Assembly: GCA_029262005.1 (NCBI GenBank)
Contig: JAJDAG010000134.1
Coordinates: forward strand, 23,317-87,316
Direction: 5' to 3'
Origin: Candidatus Zhuqueibacterota bacterium
Lineage (GTDB): Bacteria; Zhuqueibacterota; Zhuqueibacteria; Oceanimicrobiales; Oceanimicrobiaceae
DNA: 64,000 bases
Part shown: one piece after another, positions 1 to 10,792 of the stretch
Position numbering within the stretch: the stretch's first letter is position 1
Layout of the letters: each line of letters starts with the position of its first letter
Program-made: the position numbers and the translations under genes
Notes under the pieces: generated by a model
Database searches by the model: none
Seen by the model: only the letters and a program-made list of their open reading frames with translations
Told to the model about the DNA's origin: nothing

Positions 1-149
1 GTGGCTATGTTCCTATTAAAGGCTTCATCTTCCTGGTTTAAATAATTTTTGATTGTGTGCTTAAACAACAATGCTCCCTGGCTCACGGCATCCAGGAAGT
101 CATCGATTTGGCCTTCGAGTACTTTCGTGCGCCTGAATAGGAATTCCAT
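1..149 (-). CDS. DUF47/PhoU-like protein, N-terminal part (runs off window)
   Basis: Minus-strand reading from ATG at 149: MEFLFRRTKVLEGQIDDFLDAVSQGALLFKHTIKNYLNQEDEAFNRNIA; resembles the N-terminus of DUF47 (PhoU-like) proteins. Too short for the supplied ORF track. Confidence 0.55.
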   Translation of the reverse strand, partial: MEFLFRRTKVLEGQIDDFLDAVSQGALLFKHTIKNYLNQEDEAFNRNIA

Positions 150-676
150 GTTGCGCTCCTTTTTCCTTATGTTATTCAATTGACTGTGGGTTAATTTAAA
201 AGCAGGTCATCGCCGGTGGTGGGTTGTATTGATATATTTGTTCAAACTTGCAAGAAAACCCGAAAGGTATTTGTTATGCTTGCAACGGAATGAATTTCGA
301 TGGTGATGAACAATGGCGTTTTATGTGTGAGAAAGAACTTTCTGGTATCAGGCAGGCTAAGTATAAATCCCGGATTCTGCGGTAAGTAAAAAAATAGCCT
401 CAGAAGTATTCACCCAACAGATGAACGAATTCAAACTCAAGACGATTCGTAAGAAAAATCGGGATAAACGTATTGACTGCCTTATTAAGATAAAAAATAA
501 CCATTTAGATGCAATTTAACTTTCCGCTGTTTCTGTTGCATTTAGATAACAGTATTTTTATCTTTTACACTTCGAGTTCTAACCGCACAGTGGCATCAGT
601 CGGTGATGTTTTGGTCTTCTTTTGGATATTTGGAATATACGAGTATTGTCTTCACTAATTTGAAGGAAAGAGAAGT

Positions 677-2362
677 ATGAAAAAAATCATAATTGTACTC
701 TCTGCTTTGATGTTGTTCGCCGCGCAATCTCATGCGCAGAAATCAACGGTTATTTCCGGTACATTGCTAGGGGCCGACGGAAAGCCAATGGTGAAATCGG
801 AAGTACATTTGCAAAAGACCCAATCATCCAAGCCGTTGCAGACGGTGCAAACAAAGGGTGACGGCCGTTTTGAACTTACGGTTCAGGAAAAAGGAGTTTA
901 TTATCTCAGCTTTACCGGTATCAATCACTATCAAAGCTTCGCGCCTGTTTCGCTGGAAGTGCCTGCTGAGATAAAAGTAGAAGTTCGGTTAAAACAATAT
1001 GCCTATGTCAAAAATTTTGATGATGTTGGCATCATTGGCGATTTCAATGACTTTAATATGCGTAAAGCCGTGCCCATGACCCGGCAAGATGATGGCACGT
1101 TTGTGTTTGAACATGACTGTGAAGGTAAAACATTTGCCTACCAAATTATGGGTGCCGAATCAGTCGGGCACAGCGTAAATGGGACCCAGGCCGATAGCTA
1201 TGAGTATGACAATGGCGGTGATTATCGCTCGGTGGTAAATGTTGCTTCCGGCAAAGTGAAAGTCGTTTTCGATCCGAAAAAACTGCCCAACAGTGAAGAG
1301 GCGGGCGAGGCGGTTGTGCAGTTTGATGCGGCAAATGTGTTGCAGGCACAACTGCTTGCAGGGATGCAGAAACGGAATCAGTACAGGAGCAGCAGACGAG
1401 CTTATTACACGGCACATGGTCAAGATTTGTCTGGGTTCACCTATGATTGGTCGGAAGCGTTAACGGCTATCCCTGAAAAAATCGCAACCGAAAAAGAGCG
1501 CTCGTTGCGGCAAGTATTGCTGATGCAGTACCTGCAGATTGGCGGCACCGGTGCAGCGGAAGAATTGAATAAAAAACTCGTTGCGCAGGCATTGACCGAT
1601 ATTTCGCCTCGTTCACCGCTCTGGTCATTGTCGCCGGATCTCATGTTTGAAGTTGTAAATTGGGCTGAGGACAAGGCGAACGGCACAGAATACCTTGAGC
1701 AAGCGTTGCAAGGCCATGCGGACAGTGAGGTGCGGGCCAATATTTTCTTTGCCATGCTTAACCGGGCAGAACAGGATGGCGATGCAGAGCAGTTGCAAAC
1801 GGTTTACGAGCGCATGATGCGTGAAGCAGCGGATGCGCCATTGACTCGGTATGCAAAAACGCGATTCAATCCAAATCGAGCAACCCAATCGGGCAAACAG
1901 CTACCGGCATTTTCCATAAAATCGCTCGATCACCCTGATGTGATTTACAGCAATGAGAAGATGAAGGGGAAAATTTATCTTCTGGATTTTTGGGCGACCT
2001 GGTGTGGGCCATGTATTGCAGAGATGCCTGGTTTGCATGAGCTTTACAAAAAATATAAAAATCAGAATTTTGAAATTCTCAGCCTCTCATTTGATGGCAT
2101 ACCCGGGGTCATTGGAAAATTCCGAGGGAAAAAGTGGAACATGCCCTGGCTTCATGCTTTTGTCGAAGGTGGTTTTGATAGTGATTTGGCACAAACATTT
2201 CAGGTTGTCGGCATTCCAAAACCTATTCTGGTCGATGGCAACAGCAATAGTATTCTGGCGACTGAAGATGAGTTGCGCGGTGAGCAATTTGAAAAAACAC
2301 TGACAAAATTTCTTGGCAAAAATATGGATTCCGACGGTGGGGATAGTGTGACGACTAAGTAA
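677..2362 (+). CDS. Secreted TlpA-like thioredoxin-fold protein with N-terminal carboxypeptidase-regulatory-like domain
   Basis: Signal peptide MKKIIIVLSALMLFAAQSHAQ; N-terminal beta-sandwich-like GTLLGADGKPMVKSEVHLQ; C-terminal LLDFWATWCGPCIAEMPGLHELYKKY with WCGPC active site. Confidence 0.85.
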   Translation: MKKIIIVLSALMLFAAQSHAQKSTVISGTLLGADGKPMVKSEVHLQKTQSSKPLQTVQTKGDGRFELTVQEKGVYYLSFTGINHYQSFAPVSLEVPAEIKVEVRLKQYAYVKNFDDVGIIGDFNDFNMRKAVPMTRQDDGTFVFEHDCEGKTFAYQIMGAESVGHSVNGTQADSYEYDNGGDYRSVVNVASGKVKVVFDPKKLPNSEEAGEAVVQFDAANVLQAQLLAGMQKRNQYRSSRRAYYTAHGQDLSGFTYDWSEALTAIPEKIATEKERSLRQVLLMQYLQIGGTGAAEELNKKLVAQALTDISPRSPLWSLSPDLMFEVVNWAEDKANGTEYLEQALQGHADSEVRANIFFAMLNRAEQDGDAEQLQTVYERMMREAADAPLTRYAKTRFNPNRATQSGKQLPAFSIKSLDHPDVIYSNEKMKGKIYLLDFWATWCGPCIAEMPGLHELYKKYKNQNFEILSLSFDGIPGVIGKFRGKKWNMPWLHAFVEGGFDSDLAQTFQVVGIPKPILVDGNSNSILATEDELRGEQFEKTLTKFLGKNMDSDGGDSVTTK

Positions 2363-2479
2363 AGCAGTATTATTAGCAAGCGCGGCTGAACTGAATTTTG
2401 GCAGCGCTTAAATATTCGTTCATTACCATGTATAATTACTGCCAGGATTGATGTAGCGCAAGATAAACAGGAGCATGCC

Positions 2480-3928
2480 ATGATAGGGGGGATTCGCTTT
2501 TTACTCAATGATAGCGATGTTCTTACCGATGTTGCCCCCGGCACACTCGCGCTTGATTTTCTGAGGCGTGACAAACGTTTGGTTGGCACAAAAGAAGGAT
2601 GTAAAGAGGGGGATTGCGGCGCCTGTGTTGTGCTTGTTGGCGAGTTGTTCGCAGGAGGGGTTGAATACCACCCGGTCACATCCTGTCTTTTACCGCTTGG
2701 TGAGTTGCACGGTAAACATCTGGTGACAATTGAGGGTCTCAACAGGCACGCGCTTTCACCGGTTCAGCAAGCGATTGTCGATACGGGTGGCAGCCAATGT
2801 GGATTTTGCACACCCGGTATTGTGATGTCTCTGACCGGTTTTTTACTCGATCCTGAGACTCGAAAGGATGCGCGTGGTTGCAAAAATGCTCTGGGTGGAA
2901 ACTTGTGCCGCTGCACAGGTTATGCTTCCTTAATACGTGCCGGCCGGCAGGTGCTGCAAAAGATTGGCGGCAACAACATTTTCACCAACGAATTTTCAGA
3001 AAATGCAACTGTGCAAATGCTCATCGAGCAGCAAGTTCTCCCTGCCTATTTTCAATCTATTCCCGCACGGTTAAAAAATATCCCTGCAAAAGTACAAAGA
3101 CGTGACAGAGCCACGCCATACTGCCTTGTGGCCGGTGGCACCGATCTTTATGTGCAAAAGGGTGATGCGCTAGCCAATTTAAATGTTCATTTATTGAGCC
3201 GGCAGTCCGGCCTGAAGCAAATAAAGCTGAGTGAAAAGCGCGTCCACATTGGCCCTTTGACAACATTCGAAGCCTTTGCCCGCCACCCTATTATCAATCA
3301 GAGCATCCCGGATATTCAGAAATACAGTCATTATAATGCCTCATGGCAAGTTCGTAATCGTGCTACTATTGGTGGCAATATCATCAATGCATCTCCCATC
3401 GGTGATATGACGGCGTTGCTGTTGGCGCTTGAAAGCGATCTGGTTTTTCGTGCAGGTCGAAAACAACGCACTGTTGCTTTGAAATCGTTTTTCACCGGAT
3501 ATAAGTTATTTGACAAAGCAGCCGATGAGATTTTGACCGATGTCATTTTTCCGGTACCTGACGCAGGTTCAAAAATCAACTTTGAAAAAGTTTCGAAACG
3601 CCAAACTCTGGACATCGCTACGGTCAATAGCGGCATTAAAATTGTTGCAGACGGCGCTTTGATTCGAAAGGTAGAATTAAGCATGGGTGGGGTAGCCCCG
3701 ATTCCACTTTTCTTGAAAAAGACCTGTGACTTTTTGCGCAATAAACGCGTTATGCCAGAGTATATTTTACAAGCTAACGATATTGCTCAATCAGAGATTT
3801 CACCCATTAGCGATGTACGTGGGTCCTCTGAATACAAACGGCTGCTCGTCCGGCAGTTGCTCATTGCCCATTTCACTAAGTTGTTCCCGGAACTAATTCA
3901 AGTGAGGGCATTTTATGAAGCACATTGA
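2480..3928 (+). CDS. xdhA: Xanthine dehydrogenase small subunit (2Fe-2S / FAD-binding)
   Basis: Plant-type 2Fe-2S motif CKEGDCGAC, second cluster motif QCGFCTPG...GGNLCRCTGY, FAD domain VAGGTDLYVQ and RNRATIGGNIINASPIGD. Confidence 0.92.
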   Translation: MIGGIRFLLNDSDVLTDVAPGTLALDFLRRDKRLVGTKEGCKEGDCGACVVLVGELFAGGVEYHPVTSCLLPLGELHGKHLVTIEGLNRHALSPVQQAIVDTGGSQCGFCTPGIVMSLTGFLLDPETRKDARGCKNALGGNLCRCTGYASLIRAGRQVLQKIGGNNIFTNEFSENATVQMLIEQQVLPAYFQSIPARLKNIPAKVQRRDRATPYCLVAGGTDLYVQKGDALANLNVHLLSRQSGLKQIKLSEKRVHIGPLTTFEAFARHPIINQSIPDIQKYSHYNASWQVRNRATIGGNIINASPIGDMTALLLALESDLVFRAGRKQRTVALKSFFTGYKLFDKAADEILTDVIFPVPDAGSKINFEKVSKRQTLDIATVNSGIKIVADGALIRKVELSMGGVAPIPLFLKKTCDFLRNKRVMPEYILQANDIAQSEISPISDVRGSSEYKRLLVRQLLIAHFTKLFPELIQVRAFYEAH

Positions 3929-6200
3929 TGCGGCAGCTCACACCCGGGGCGAGTCGCAGTATGTTGATGACAGTCCGCAACCTCTGGGTTTGTTGCACGT
4001 GGCGGTTTTGGGCTCACCTCTGGCCCATGGGAAAATTCTGTCCATCGAAATAGAAGATGCTTTGCAATGCGATGGTGTTATCACAATTGTACTTGCCGGA
4101 GACATTCCCGGGGAAAACCAAATCGGTGCGATTATTCCGGATGAGCACTTGCTCGCGGAAAAAGAGGTTTTTTATGTAGGTGAACCCGTTGCCATTGTTG
4201 TGGCAGAAAATTTTGCGCAAGCGCTGCAGGCTAAAAATAAGATCCAGGTTCAAATTGAGGAATTGTCGGCCGTAACCGATCCGAGGGCGGCTTTCGCAAA
4301 CGGCCAAATTATCGGTACACCGCGGACGTTTGTTTTTGGTGATGTGGAAAACGCCTGGAAGCAGTGTGACCTAATCGTAGAAGGCCGGTGTGATATGGGC
4401 GGCCAGGAACATGTCTATTTAGAAACGCAACGGGCCCGGGCTGTGCCTTTGGAAAATGGTGCAATGCGGCTGTATGCGTCGACCCAAAGTCCTTATGCCG
4501 TGCAGCGAACGGTTGCCGGTATCCTTGGGCTGCCGCACCACAAAATTGAAGTTGATGTAAAGCGACTCGGTGGCGGTTTTGGCGGTAAGGAAGATCAAGC
4601 CACGGCCTGGTCATGCCTGGCCGCGCTGGCCGCGTGGAAAACAGGTAAGCCGGTTGAACTGGTTCTGCCGCGACATGAGGACATGGTGATGACCGGCAAA
4701 CGCCACCCGTACTCTTCCGACTTTAAAATTGGTTTGAGTGCACAAGGAAAAATTTTGGCTTACGATGTTAAGCATTATCAAAACTCGGGCGCTGCAGCCG
4801 ATCTTTCCACCGCTGTTTTGGAGCGCACTCTGTTTCACAGCACAAATGCCTATTTTATTCCAAACACCCGTATCTTTGGCGCCTGCTGCCGAACCAATTT
4901 GCCGCCTAACACAGCATTCCGTGGTTTTGGCGGACCGCAAGGCATGTTCGTTATGGAAAGCGCCATTGCCAAAGCAGCGGAGCAATTAAACATCCAGCGT
5001 GAGGAAATTCAGAGACGAAATTTGCTGTGCGAAAATGATATTTTTCCATATGGTCAACATGCCCATGAGGCACGGGCAGAAAAGACCTGGGCTGAAGCGG
5101 AGAACTCTTTTGCGCTTCCCGGCTTGAAGGAACGCGTTGCTCAATTCAATCAAAATAATTTTGAGAAAAAGAAGGGTTACGCTGTGATGCCGATTTGTTT
5201 TGGCATTTCATTCACAACCCATTTTCTTAATCAGGCCGGCGCTTTGGTACATGTTTATACGGATGGCAGTGTCAGTGTTTCTACCGGTGGTGTTGAAATG
5301 GGGCAAGGGTTTAGCACCAACATTACCAGGATAGCGGCAAAGGCATTCGGCATTAACCAGGTTCGGGTCAAAGTTGAAAGCGCCAACACAACGCGTGTCG
5401 CTAATATGTCGCCCAGTGCTGCCAGCGCAACCACAGATTTAAACGGCAACGCCACTATCAATGCGGTCACTGAAATTGTCGACCGGCTTAAATCATTAGC
5501 AGTTTCTGAACTTGGATTGGGGCAAAAAGAAAAGCTTTCCCTTAAAAAGGAACGTTTGTTTTATGCAGGCAAGGACACCGGGTGGGACTGGAAAAAATTG
5601 GTGCAAACGGCTTACTTGAATCGTGTAGATTTATCGGCCCATGGGTTTTATGCAACCCCGGGTATTTGCTTTGACAAACAGAAAGAGAAGGGGCATCCTT
5701 TCGCCTACCATGTTTATGGAACCGCCCTGCTTGAAGTTACGGTGGACTGTTTGCGCGGTACTTATAACATTGATTCCACAAAAATTGTGCACGACTTGGG
5801 ACGCCCGCTCAATGAACTCATCGACCGGGGACAGGTTGAAGGAGCGCTCGCCCAGGGTCTTGGCTGGATGACGCTTGAAGAGTTGATTTTTGACAAGAGG
5901 GGCCATTTTCTCTCGAACTCGCTGGCGACTTATAAGGTGCCGGACGTATTTTTTATGCCGGATGACCTGGAAATCAACTTTTTACAAACTGCACCTGGGG
6001 CCTCAGGGCCTTATGGCGCAAAAGCGGTGGGAGAACCTCCGTTTATGTATGGCATCGGCCTGTTTTTTGCAATTCGGCATGCCATGCGTGCCTTTAACCC
6101 GAAGGCTGACTTACCCTTCAATTCGCCGCTGACACCCGAGAAAGTATTGCTACAGTTGCATCCGCAATGGGGCATAGATGCTGAGAACAGAAGGCGGTGA
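3915..6200 (+). CDS. xdhB: Xanthine dehydrogenase molybdopterin-binding large subunit
   Basis: Overlaps the upstream subunit by 14 nt; QEHVYLETQRA, RLGGGFGGKE, NTAFRGFGGPQG, GGVEMGQGFSTN, GASGPYGAKAVGEPPFM motifs of the molybdenum hydroxylase family. Confidence 0.92.
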   Translation: MKHIDAAAHTRGESQYVDDSPQPLGLLHVAVLGSPLAHGKILSIEIEDALQCDGVITIVLAGDIPGENQIGAIIPDEHLLAEKEVFYVGEPVAIVVAENFAQALQAKNKIQVQIEELSAVTDPRAAFANGQIIGTPRTFVFGDVENAWKQCDLIVEGRCDMGGQEHVYLETQRARAVPLENGAMRLYASTQSPYAVQRTVAGILGLPHHKIEVDVKRLGGGFGGKEDQATAWSCLAALAAWKTGKPVELVLPRHEDMVMTGKRHPYSSDFKIGLSAQGKILAYDVKHYQNSGAAADLSTAVLERTLFHSTNAYFIPNTRIFGACCRTNLPPNTAFRGFGGPQGMFVMESAIAKAAEQLNIQREEIQRRNLLCENDIFPYGQHAHEARAEKTWAEAENSFALPGLKERVAQFNQNNFEKKKGYAVMPICFGISFTTHFLNQAGALVHVYTDGSVSVSTGGVEMGQGFSTNITRIAAKAFGINQVRVKVESANTTRVANMSPSAASATTDLNGNATINAVTEIVDRLKSLAVSELGLGQKEKLSLKKERLFYAGKDTGWDWKKLVQTAYLNRVDLSAHGFYATPGICFDKQKEKGHPFAYHVYGTALLEVTVDCLRGTYNIDSTKIVHDLGRPLNELIDRGQVEGALAQGLGWMTLEELIFDKRGHFLSNSLATYKVPDVFFMPDDLEINFLQTAPGASGPYGAKAVGEPPFMYGIGLFFAIRHAMRAFNPKADLPFNSPLTPEKVLLQLHPQWGIDAENRRR

Positions 6201-6364
6201 AATGGTCATATTTAAGCCTGGTTTCTTTCTTTTTTTGCAGTCATTTTACTTGCTTGGTAGAGCAAAATTTATTATAATTATTGACTGACTTCATGGCAAT
6301 CCATAGCAGCCTGAATGCTGCGAATACCATACTCTTAAAATAAAATATAGTGGAGACGTACCAA

Positions 6365-7423
6365 ATGGCCGAGTATAAGCATGTCACAGACCTTCTAAGC
6401 AAAGAAGATCAAGCCCTTCTTGAACATAAAAGCAACACAATTCCGAAAGAGCAACTTCACATTCCCGGCCCCGATTTTGTCGATCGGGTTTACTCGCTTT
6501 CGGATCGGTCCAATCAGGTTCTGAGAAGTATCCAGAGCACCTTTGATCATGGCAGGCTTGCCGGCACAGGCTATGTTTCCATTCTACCCGTGGATCAGGG
6601 AATTGAGCACTCAGGTGGTGCTTCGTTTGCACCAAATCCAATTTATTTTGATCCTGAAAATATTGTAAAATTGGCGCTTGAAGGGGGCTGCAACGCGGTT
6701 GCTTCAACGCTTGGTGTGCTTGGGCTTGTGTCGAGAAAATACGCCCACAAAATTCCCTTTATCGTTAAAATTAACCACAATGACTTGCTGACCCATCCGG
6801 CGGTTTATGATCAAAACCTCTATGCCAGTGTTGAGCAGGCATATGATATGGGAGCAGTGGCAATTGGCGCGACAATTTATTTTGGTTCGCAGGAATCGCG
6901 CCGTCAGATTCTGGAGATATCAGAAGCCTTTGAGCGGGCGCATCAGTTGGGCATGTACACGGTGCTCTGGTGCTATTTAAGAAATTCCGAGTTCAAGAAA
7001 GACGGCGTGGATTATCATGATGCTGCGGATTTGACGGGCCAGGCAAACCACATGGGGGTGACCATCCAGGCTGATATTGTCAAACAAAAGCAGCCTATGT
7101 GCAACGGTGGTTTCACAGCCATCAATTTTGGCAAAACGCATCCGCTGGTTTACGAACAATTGTCGTCTGATAATCCCATCGATTTATGCCGCTATCAAGT
7201 TGCCAATTGTTACATGGGCCGTATCGGTCTGCTGAACTCCGGTGGCGCTTCGGGTGAAAATGATATTCAGCAGGCCGTCAGGACTGCCGTGATCAACAAA
7301 CGTGCCGGTGGTGTGGGTATCATTTCCGGTCGGAAGGCTTTTCAGAAGCCGATGAAGGACGGCATTGAACTGCTCAATGCCATTCAGGATGTTTTTTTGA
7401 GTGAAGATGTGACCATCGCCTAG
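6365..7423 (+). CDS. fbaB: Class I fructose-bisphosphate aldolase (FbaB/DhnA type)
   Basis: [47 protein letters not shown]...INHNDLL. The ORF track starts at 6350; ATG at 6365 is a plausible start. Confidence 0.85.
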   Translation: MAEYKHVTDLLSKEDQALLEHKSNTIPKEQLHIPGPDFVDRVYSLSDRSNQVLRSIQSTFDHGRLAGTGYVSILPVDQGIEHSGGASFAPNPIYFDPENIVKLALEGGCNAVASTLGVLGLVSRKYAHKIPFIVKINHNDLLTHPAVYDQNLYASVEQAYDMGAVAIGATIYFGSQESRRQILEISEAFERAHQLGMYTVLWCYLRNSEFKKDGVDYHDAADLTGQANHMGVTIQADIVKQKQPMCNGGFTAINFGKTHPLVYEQLSSDNPIDLCRYQVANCYMGRIGLLNSGGASGENDIQQAVRTAVINKRAGGVGIISGRKAFQKPMKDGIELLNAIQDVFLSEDVTIA

Positions 7424-7449
7424 TTGGGTTTTATAATTTAAAAATGTGC

Positions 7450-7486
7450 AAAGGGCTGTTCTTGTGTGGTGTTTGAACGGCCCTTT
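7450..7486 (+). terminator. Intrinsic-terminator-like hairpin after the aldolase gene
   Basis: aaagggctgttc ... gaacggcccttt inverted repeat just after the 7423 stop. Confidence 0.7.
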
Positions 7487-7499
7487 GTTATTTGTGTTC

Positions 7500-8660
7500 A
7501 TGAACTTGAAAAAGCGGGTCCCTATGCAAAAAGAGAATGAACAAAAAAGGCAAATTCTGTACGCAAAAAAGTTCAGCCGGAATTACATGCTGCTAATACT
7601 CTTGTTAGTCGCAGTTGTTTTTTTTAATGTTATAAGTATTTTTTTTATTCCTATTTTGCTGGCAGCCGTTTTTACATCGTTGTTCTACCCGCTTTACGAA
7701 CGTTTGCTCGCATTAACTCGTGGCAGGGAAGCATTAAGCTCTATCATTTGTTGTGTCATTTTATTGATAGGTTTGATTGTTCCGATTTATTCAGTGGCGC
7801 ACCTGGTTTCGGTGGAGGGTGTTAGTTTGTTCAGGTCAGCGGTGCCACTAGTCCAGGAAATTTTTCAGAAGGGAGATGAAGGTATTCTGGGGGCCATTAA
7901 GAATTATCCGCTTATTCGTGCGGTGGATTTTGCCAAGATAGACTGGCAGTCATCCCTTCAGGATATCGTTAAGAATCTTGGACAAATACTCACGACCGTC
8001 ATCAACAAGACTTCAAAAGGCACATTTCATGTAGTCACCGATTTGTTTGTCACACTTTTTACAATGTTCTATTTCTTCCGCGATGGCGAGCAATTGACCA
8101 AGCGCATAAAATATTTGAGTCCGCTTGATGATGTTTATGAAGAGGGACTCATACACCGCTTTGCCTCCGTGTCGCGAGCAACGATTAAAGGCACGCTGCT
8201 CATTGGCCTTGCTCAGGGTTCGGTGGGTGCCCTTGTTATGTGGATTTGCGGCATAGAGTCCGCTATTCTCTGGGGTGTCGTGATGGTCATTCTATCGGTC
8301 ATCCCACTGGTCGGGGCATGGTTGGTGCTTTACCCCGCCGCAATCGTGCAGCTGGCTTTGGGCAATGTCTGGCAGGGGGTAACGATCATTGCTGTTTCAA
8401 TTATTGTTATCAGTAATATCGATAATTTGTTGCGGCCCCGGCTGGTCGGGCGTGATGCCGGTATGCATGATTTGATCATCTTTTTTTCAACTCTGGGAGG
8501 TATCGGCGTTTTTGGCATTATGGGGTTTATCATCGGCCCGGTCATTGCCGTATTTTTTCTGACGATGTTGGAAATTTACAGCGTTGAGTTTAAATCCACC
8601 CTGGATCTGGCACAAAATGCAGATTTGAGTGCAGAGGACAAAAAAAGTTTTGAACCGTGA
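7500..8660 (+). CDS. AI-2E family transporter (PerM-like membrane protein)
   Basis: Multiple TM segments; FYFFRDGEQL, NIDNLLRPRLVGRDAGMHDLIIFFSTLGGIGVFGIMGFIIGPVIAVFF typical of the family. The ORF start at 7446 would lie inside a terminator, so 7500 is preferred. Confidence 0.85.
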   Translation: MNLKKRVPMQKENEQKRQILYAKKFSRNYMLLILLLVAVVFFNVISIFFIPILLAAVFTSLFYPLYERLLALTRGREALSSIICCVILLIGLIVPIYSVAHLVSVEGVSLFRSAVPLVQEIFQKGDEGILGAIKNYPLIRAVDFAKIDWQSSLQDIVKNLGQILTTVINKTSKGTFHVVTDLFVTLFTMFYFFRDGEQLTKRIKYLSPLDDVYEEGLIHRFASVSRATIKGTLLIGLAQGSVGALVMWICGIESAILWGVVMVILSVIPLVGAWLVLYPAAIVQLALGNVWQGVTIIAVSIIVISNIDNLLRPRLVGRDAGMHDLIIFFSTLGGIGVFGIMGFIIGPVIAVFFLTMLEIYSVEFKSTLDLAQNADLSAEDKKSFEP

Positions 8661-8743
8661 CAGGCAGCGATTCAGCCCTTCCATTTATCGATTTTTGAGG
8701 ATATGCTTGCCGGAAGTTTCTAACGCGACCCAACTGAAATGCG

Positions 8744-10792
8744 TTATGTTTGAGTCGTTTTTTTTATTGCGGTTTTTTGTTTAAGAACTCTGTGAATTGC
8801 TTTTGCCAGTAAGTTGGGCACGATCGGTTTATGAATAAATTCATCCACACCAAGTTTTTGTGCTTCCTGCACGCGTTTAGACTGTGGGTAGCCAGACATA
8901 ACGATGGCTTTCTGGCTCGGGTTAATTTTCAGAATTTGCCTGAAGGTTTCGGTGCCATCAATTCCACCCATTTTCATATCCAGAATAATCAGTTCTTGCG
9001 GTTGCTGTTGAAGGAGTTCTACGCCCTCCTCTCCTCCTGGCACGGAAGTCACCCGATATCCCAGCCGTTTCAGCAGTTGTTCGGCCACTCGGCGCTGAAC
9101 AGGGTCGTCGTCGATTATGAGTAGCTTTTCTCCAATGCCGGAAGGGACTTCACTGCTGGGCGTCTCACGACTCACCTTCGTTTTGAAAACCGGGAAATAG
9201 AGAGAAAATCGGGAGCCCTGTCCTGGTGTGCTGTCCACAAAAATATGACCTTCGTGGTCTTCGACAATTCCGTGAACAATGCTCAGTCCTAGTCCTGAGC
9301 CGCGCATATTATCCATTTTTTTTGTCGAGAAAAAAGGGTCGTAGATTTTTTTTTGTATTGCCGAAGAGATACCTGGCCCGGTGTCTGCAATTTCGAGCTT
9401 CACGTATTCCCCTTTGGGCGTGGTTTCCCGGAGTCCACTTTTTAAGTCAAGGGAAACATTTTTTGTGCTGATTTGCAAGATCCCAACGTTTTGCATGGCC
9501 TCAACGGCATTTTGGACAAGGTTGGTGAGTGCTCTGGTTAGCTGAGCTGTACCCCCTTTAATTCGCGAGATTTCCGGGGAGAGAAAGGTTTTTATTTTAA
9601 CGCCTTTGGGAAAGGCCTTCAAATTTGGCAGCTCTCGAATGAGTTCATTCAGGTCTATTGCCTCCATTCTATAATGGCCCCGCCTGCCCAGTGACAATAA
9701 TTGTTGATTGATTTCTGCAATTCTGGAGGCAGCGGTTTCCATGTCGTGGATTAACTCTAGTGACTTGTGACCAGCCGGTAGATCGCTTCGTAAAAGAGTT
9801 GGATAAGCTGTGAGGGGTGCAAGAAGACTATTAAAGTCGTGTGCAATTTGTCCGGCAATTTGTCCTGCGGTTTCCAGGCGCTCTGCCTGGGCCAGTTTCT
9901 GGTGCAATTCTTTCTGTTCGGTAATATCTCTGATAATGACCTGGCCTGCATTTTGACCATCGTAAATAATCTGGCTGGCAAGGACTTCAACTTCTTTTAC
10001 TTTGCCGTCAAGGCCAAAAATTGTTTGTTCGAAAACAAAAGCGCCCTTGCCTTTGCGAGCGGCTTCACGTATATTTTTTTTGAACGCGTCTCTGTTTTTC
10101 TTTTTTATGAAGGCATAAATGTACTTGCCAATGACGTTCTTGCCTGTTACAGCGCCAAGCATTTTTAAGCCGGCATCATTAATATAGACTATTCTGTACC
10201 GAATCTGTACGACTACAGGTAAAGGAGAAAAGTCGGTTAACAGCCGATAGCGCTCTTCACTCTGTCTGAGTTCGTGCTCAATCTGAAACTTTTCAGTGAC
10301 ATCACGGGCAATGCCGCGTACAGCAGAGAATTTCCCATCTTTTTTTACTGTGGCGTTGCTGTATTCAAATATGCGTGGTTCGTTGTTTTTGCAGCGCAGT
10401 GTTATTTGACCTTTGAATTCTTCTTTTTCCTCAATTTTGTTTAAATAGAGTAATAGATCTTCCTGATCTTCAGGCAAGAGGAGTTTACGCAGTGATTGAT
10501 TTATTATTTCATGCGGTTGGTAGCCCAAACAGCGGGTGATCGCGTTATTTACCTGCAAAACAATGCCTTCAGGCGAGTGCACAAAAACAATATCGGTGAC
10601 GGTGTTGAAAAGTTCACTGTACTGTAGTTCGCTCTTGATTTTGTCTCGATGGGTGGTACGCAGTCGTCGTTGCAAAAACAATGTAGAAAAAATGATAATA
10701 CCGACCATAATGACAATCGTTATGATTATAGCTGGTATCAACCAAATTAATTCTGCTTCGAGACCAGGCATAAAAAAGCTCCGGTAAAACAA
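8744..10792 (-). CDS. PAS-domain hybrid sensor histidine kinase with C-terminal receiver domain
   Basis: N-terminal TM, two PAS/PAC regions (DITEQKELHQKLAQAERLETAGQIAGQIAHDFNSLLAPL), GSGLGLSIVHGIVEDHEG, REC LLIIDDDPVQRRVAEQLL...LILDMKMGGIDG. Confidence 0.88.
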   Translation of the reverse strand: MFYRSFFMPGLEAELIWLIPAIIITIVIMVGIIIFSTLFLQRRLRTTHRDKIKSELQYSELFNTVTDIVFVHSPEGIVLQVNNAITRCLGYQPHEIINQSLRKLLLPEDQEDLLLYLNKIEEKEEFKGQITLRCKNNEPRIFEYSNATVKKDGKFSAVRGIARDVTEKFQIEHELRQSEERYRLLTDFSPLPVVVQIRYRIVYINDAGLKMLGAVTGKNVIGKYIYAFIKKKNRDAFKKNIREAARKGKGAFVFEQTIFGLDGKVKEVEVLASQIIYDGQNAGQVIIRDITEQKELHQKLAQAERLETAGQIAGQIAHDFNSLLAPLTAYPTLLRSDLPAGHKSLELIHDMETAASRIAEINQQLLSLGRRGHYRMEAIDLNELIRELPNLKAFPKGVKIKTFLSPEISRIKGGTAQLTRALTNLVQNAVEAMQNVGILQISTKNVSLDLKSGLRETTPKGEYVKLEIADTGPGISSAIQKKIYDPFFSTKKMDNMRGSGLGLSIVHGIVEDHEGHIFVDSTPGQGSRFSLYFPVFKTKVSRETPSSEVPSGIGEKLLIIDDDPVQRRVAEQLLKRLGYRVTSVPGGEEGVELLQQQPQELIILDMKMGGIDGTETFRQILKINPSQKAIVMSGYPQSKRVQEAQKLGVDEFIHKPIVPNLLAKAIHRVLKQKTAIKKTTQT

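Noticed and set aside
255-395. Small reading frame with CYACNGMNFDGDEQWRFMCEKELSGIRQAKYKSRILR
   Set aside because: No convincing start codon upstream or recognised family; likely chance.
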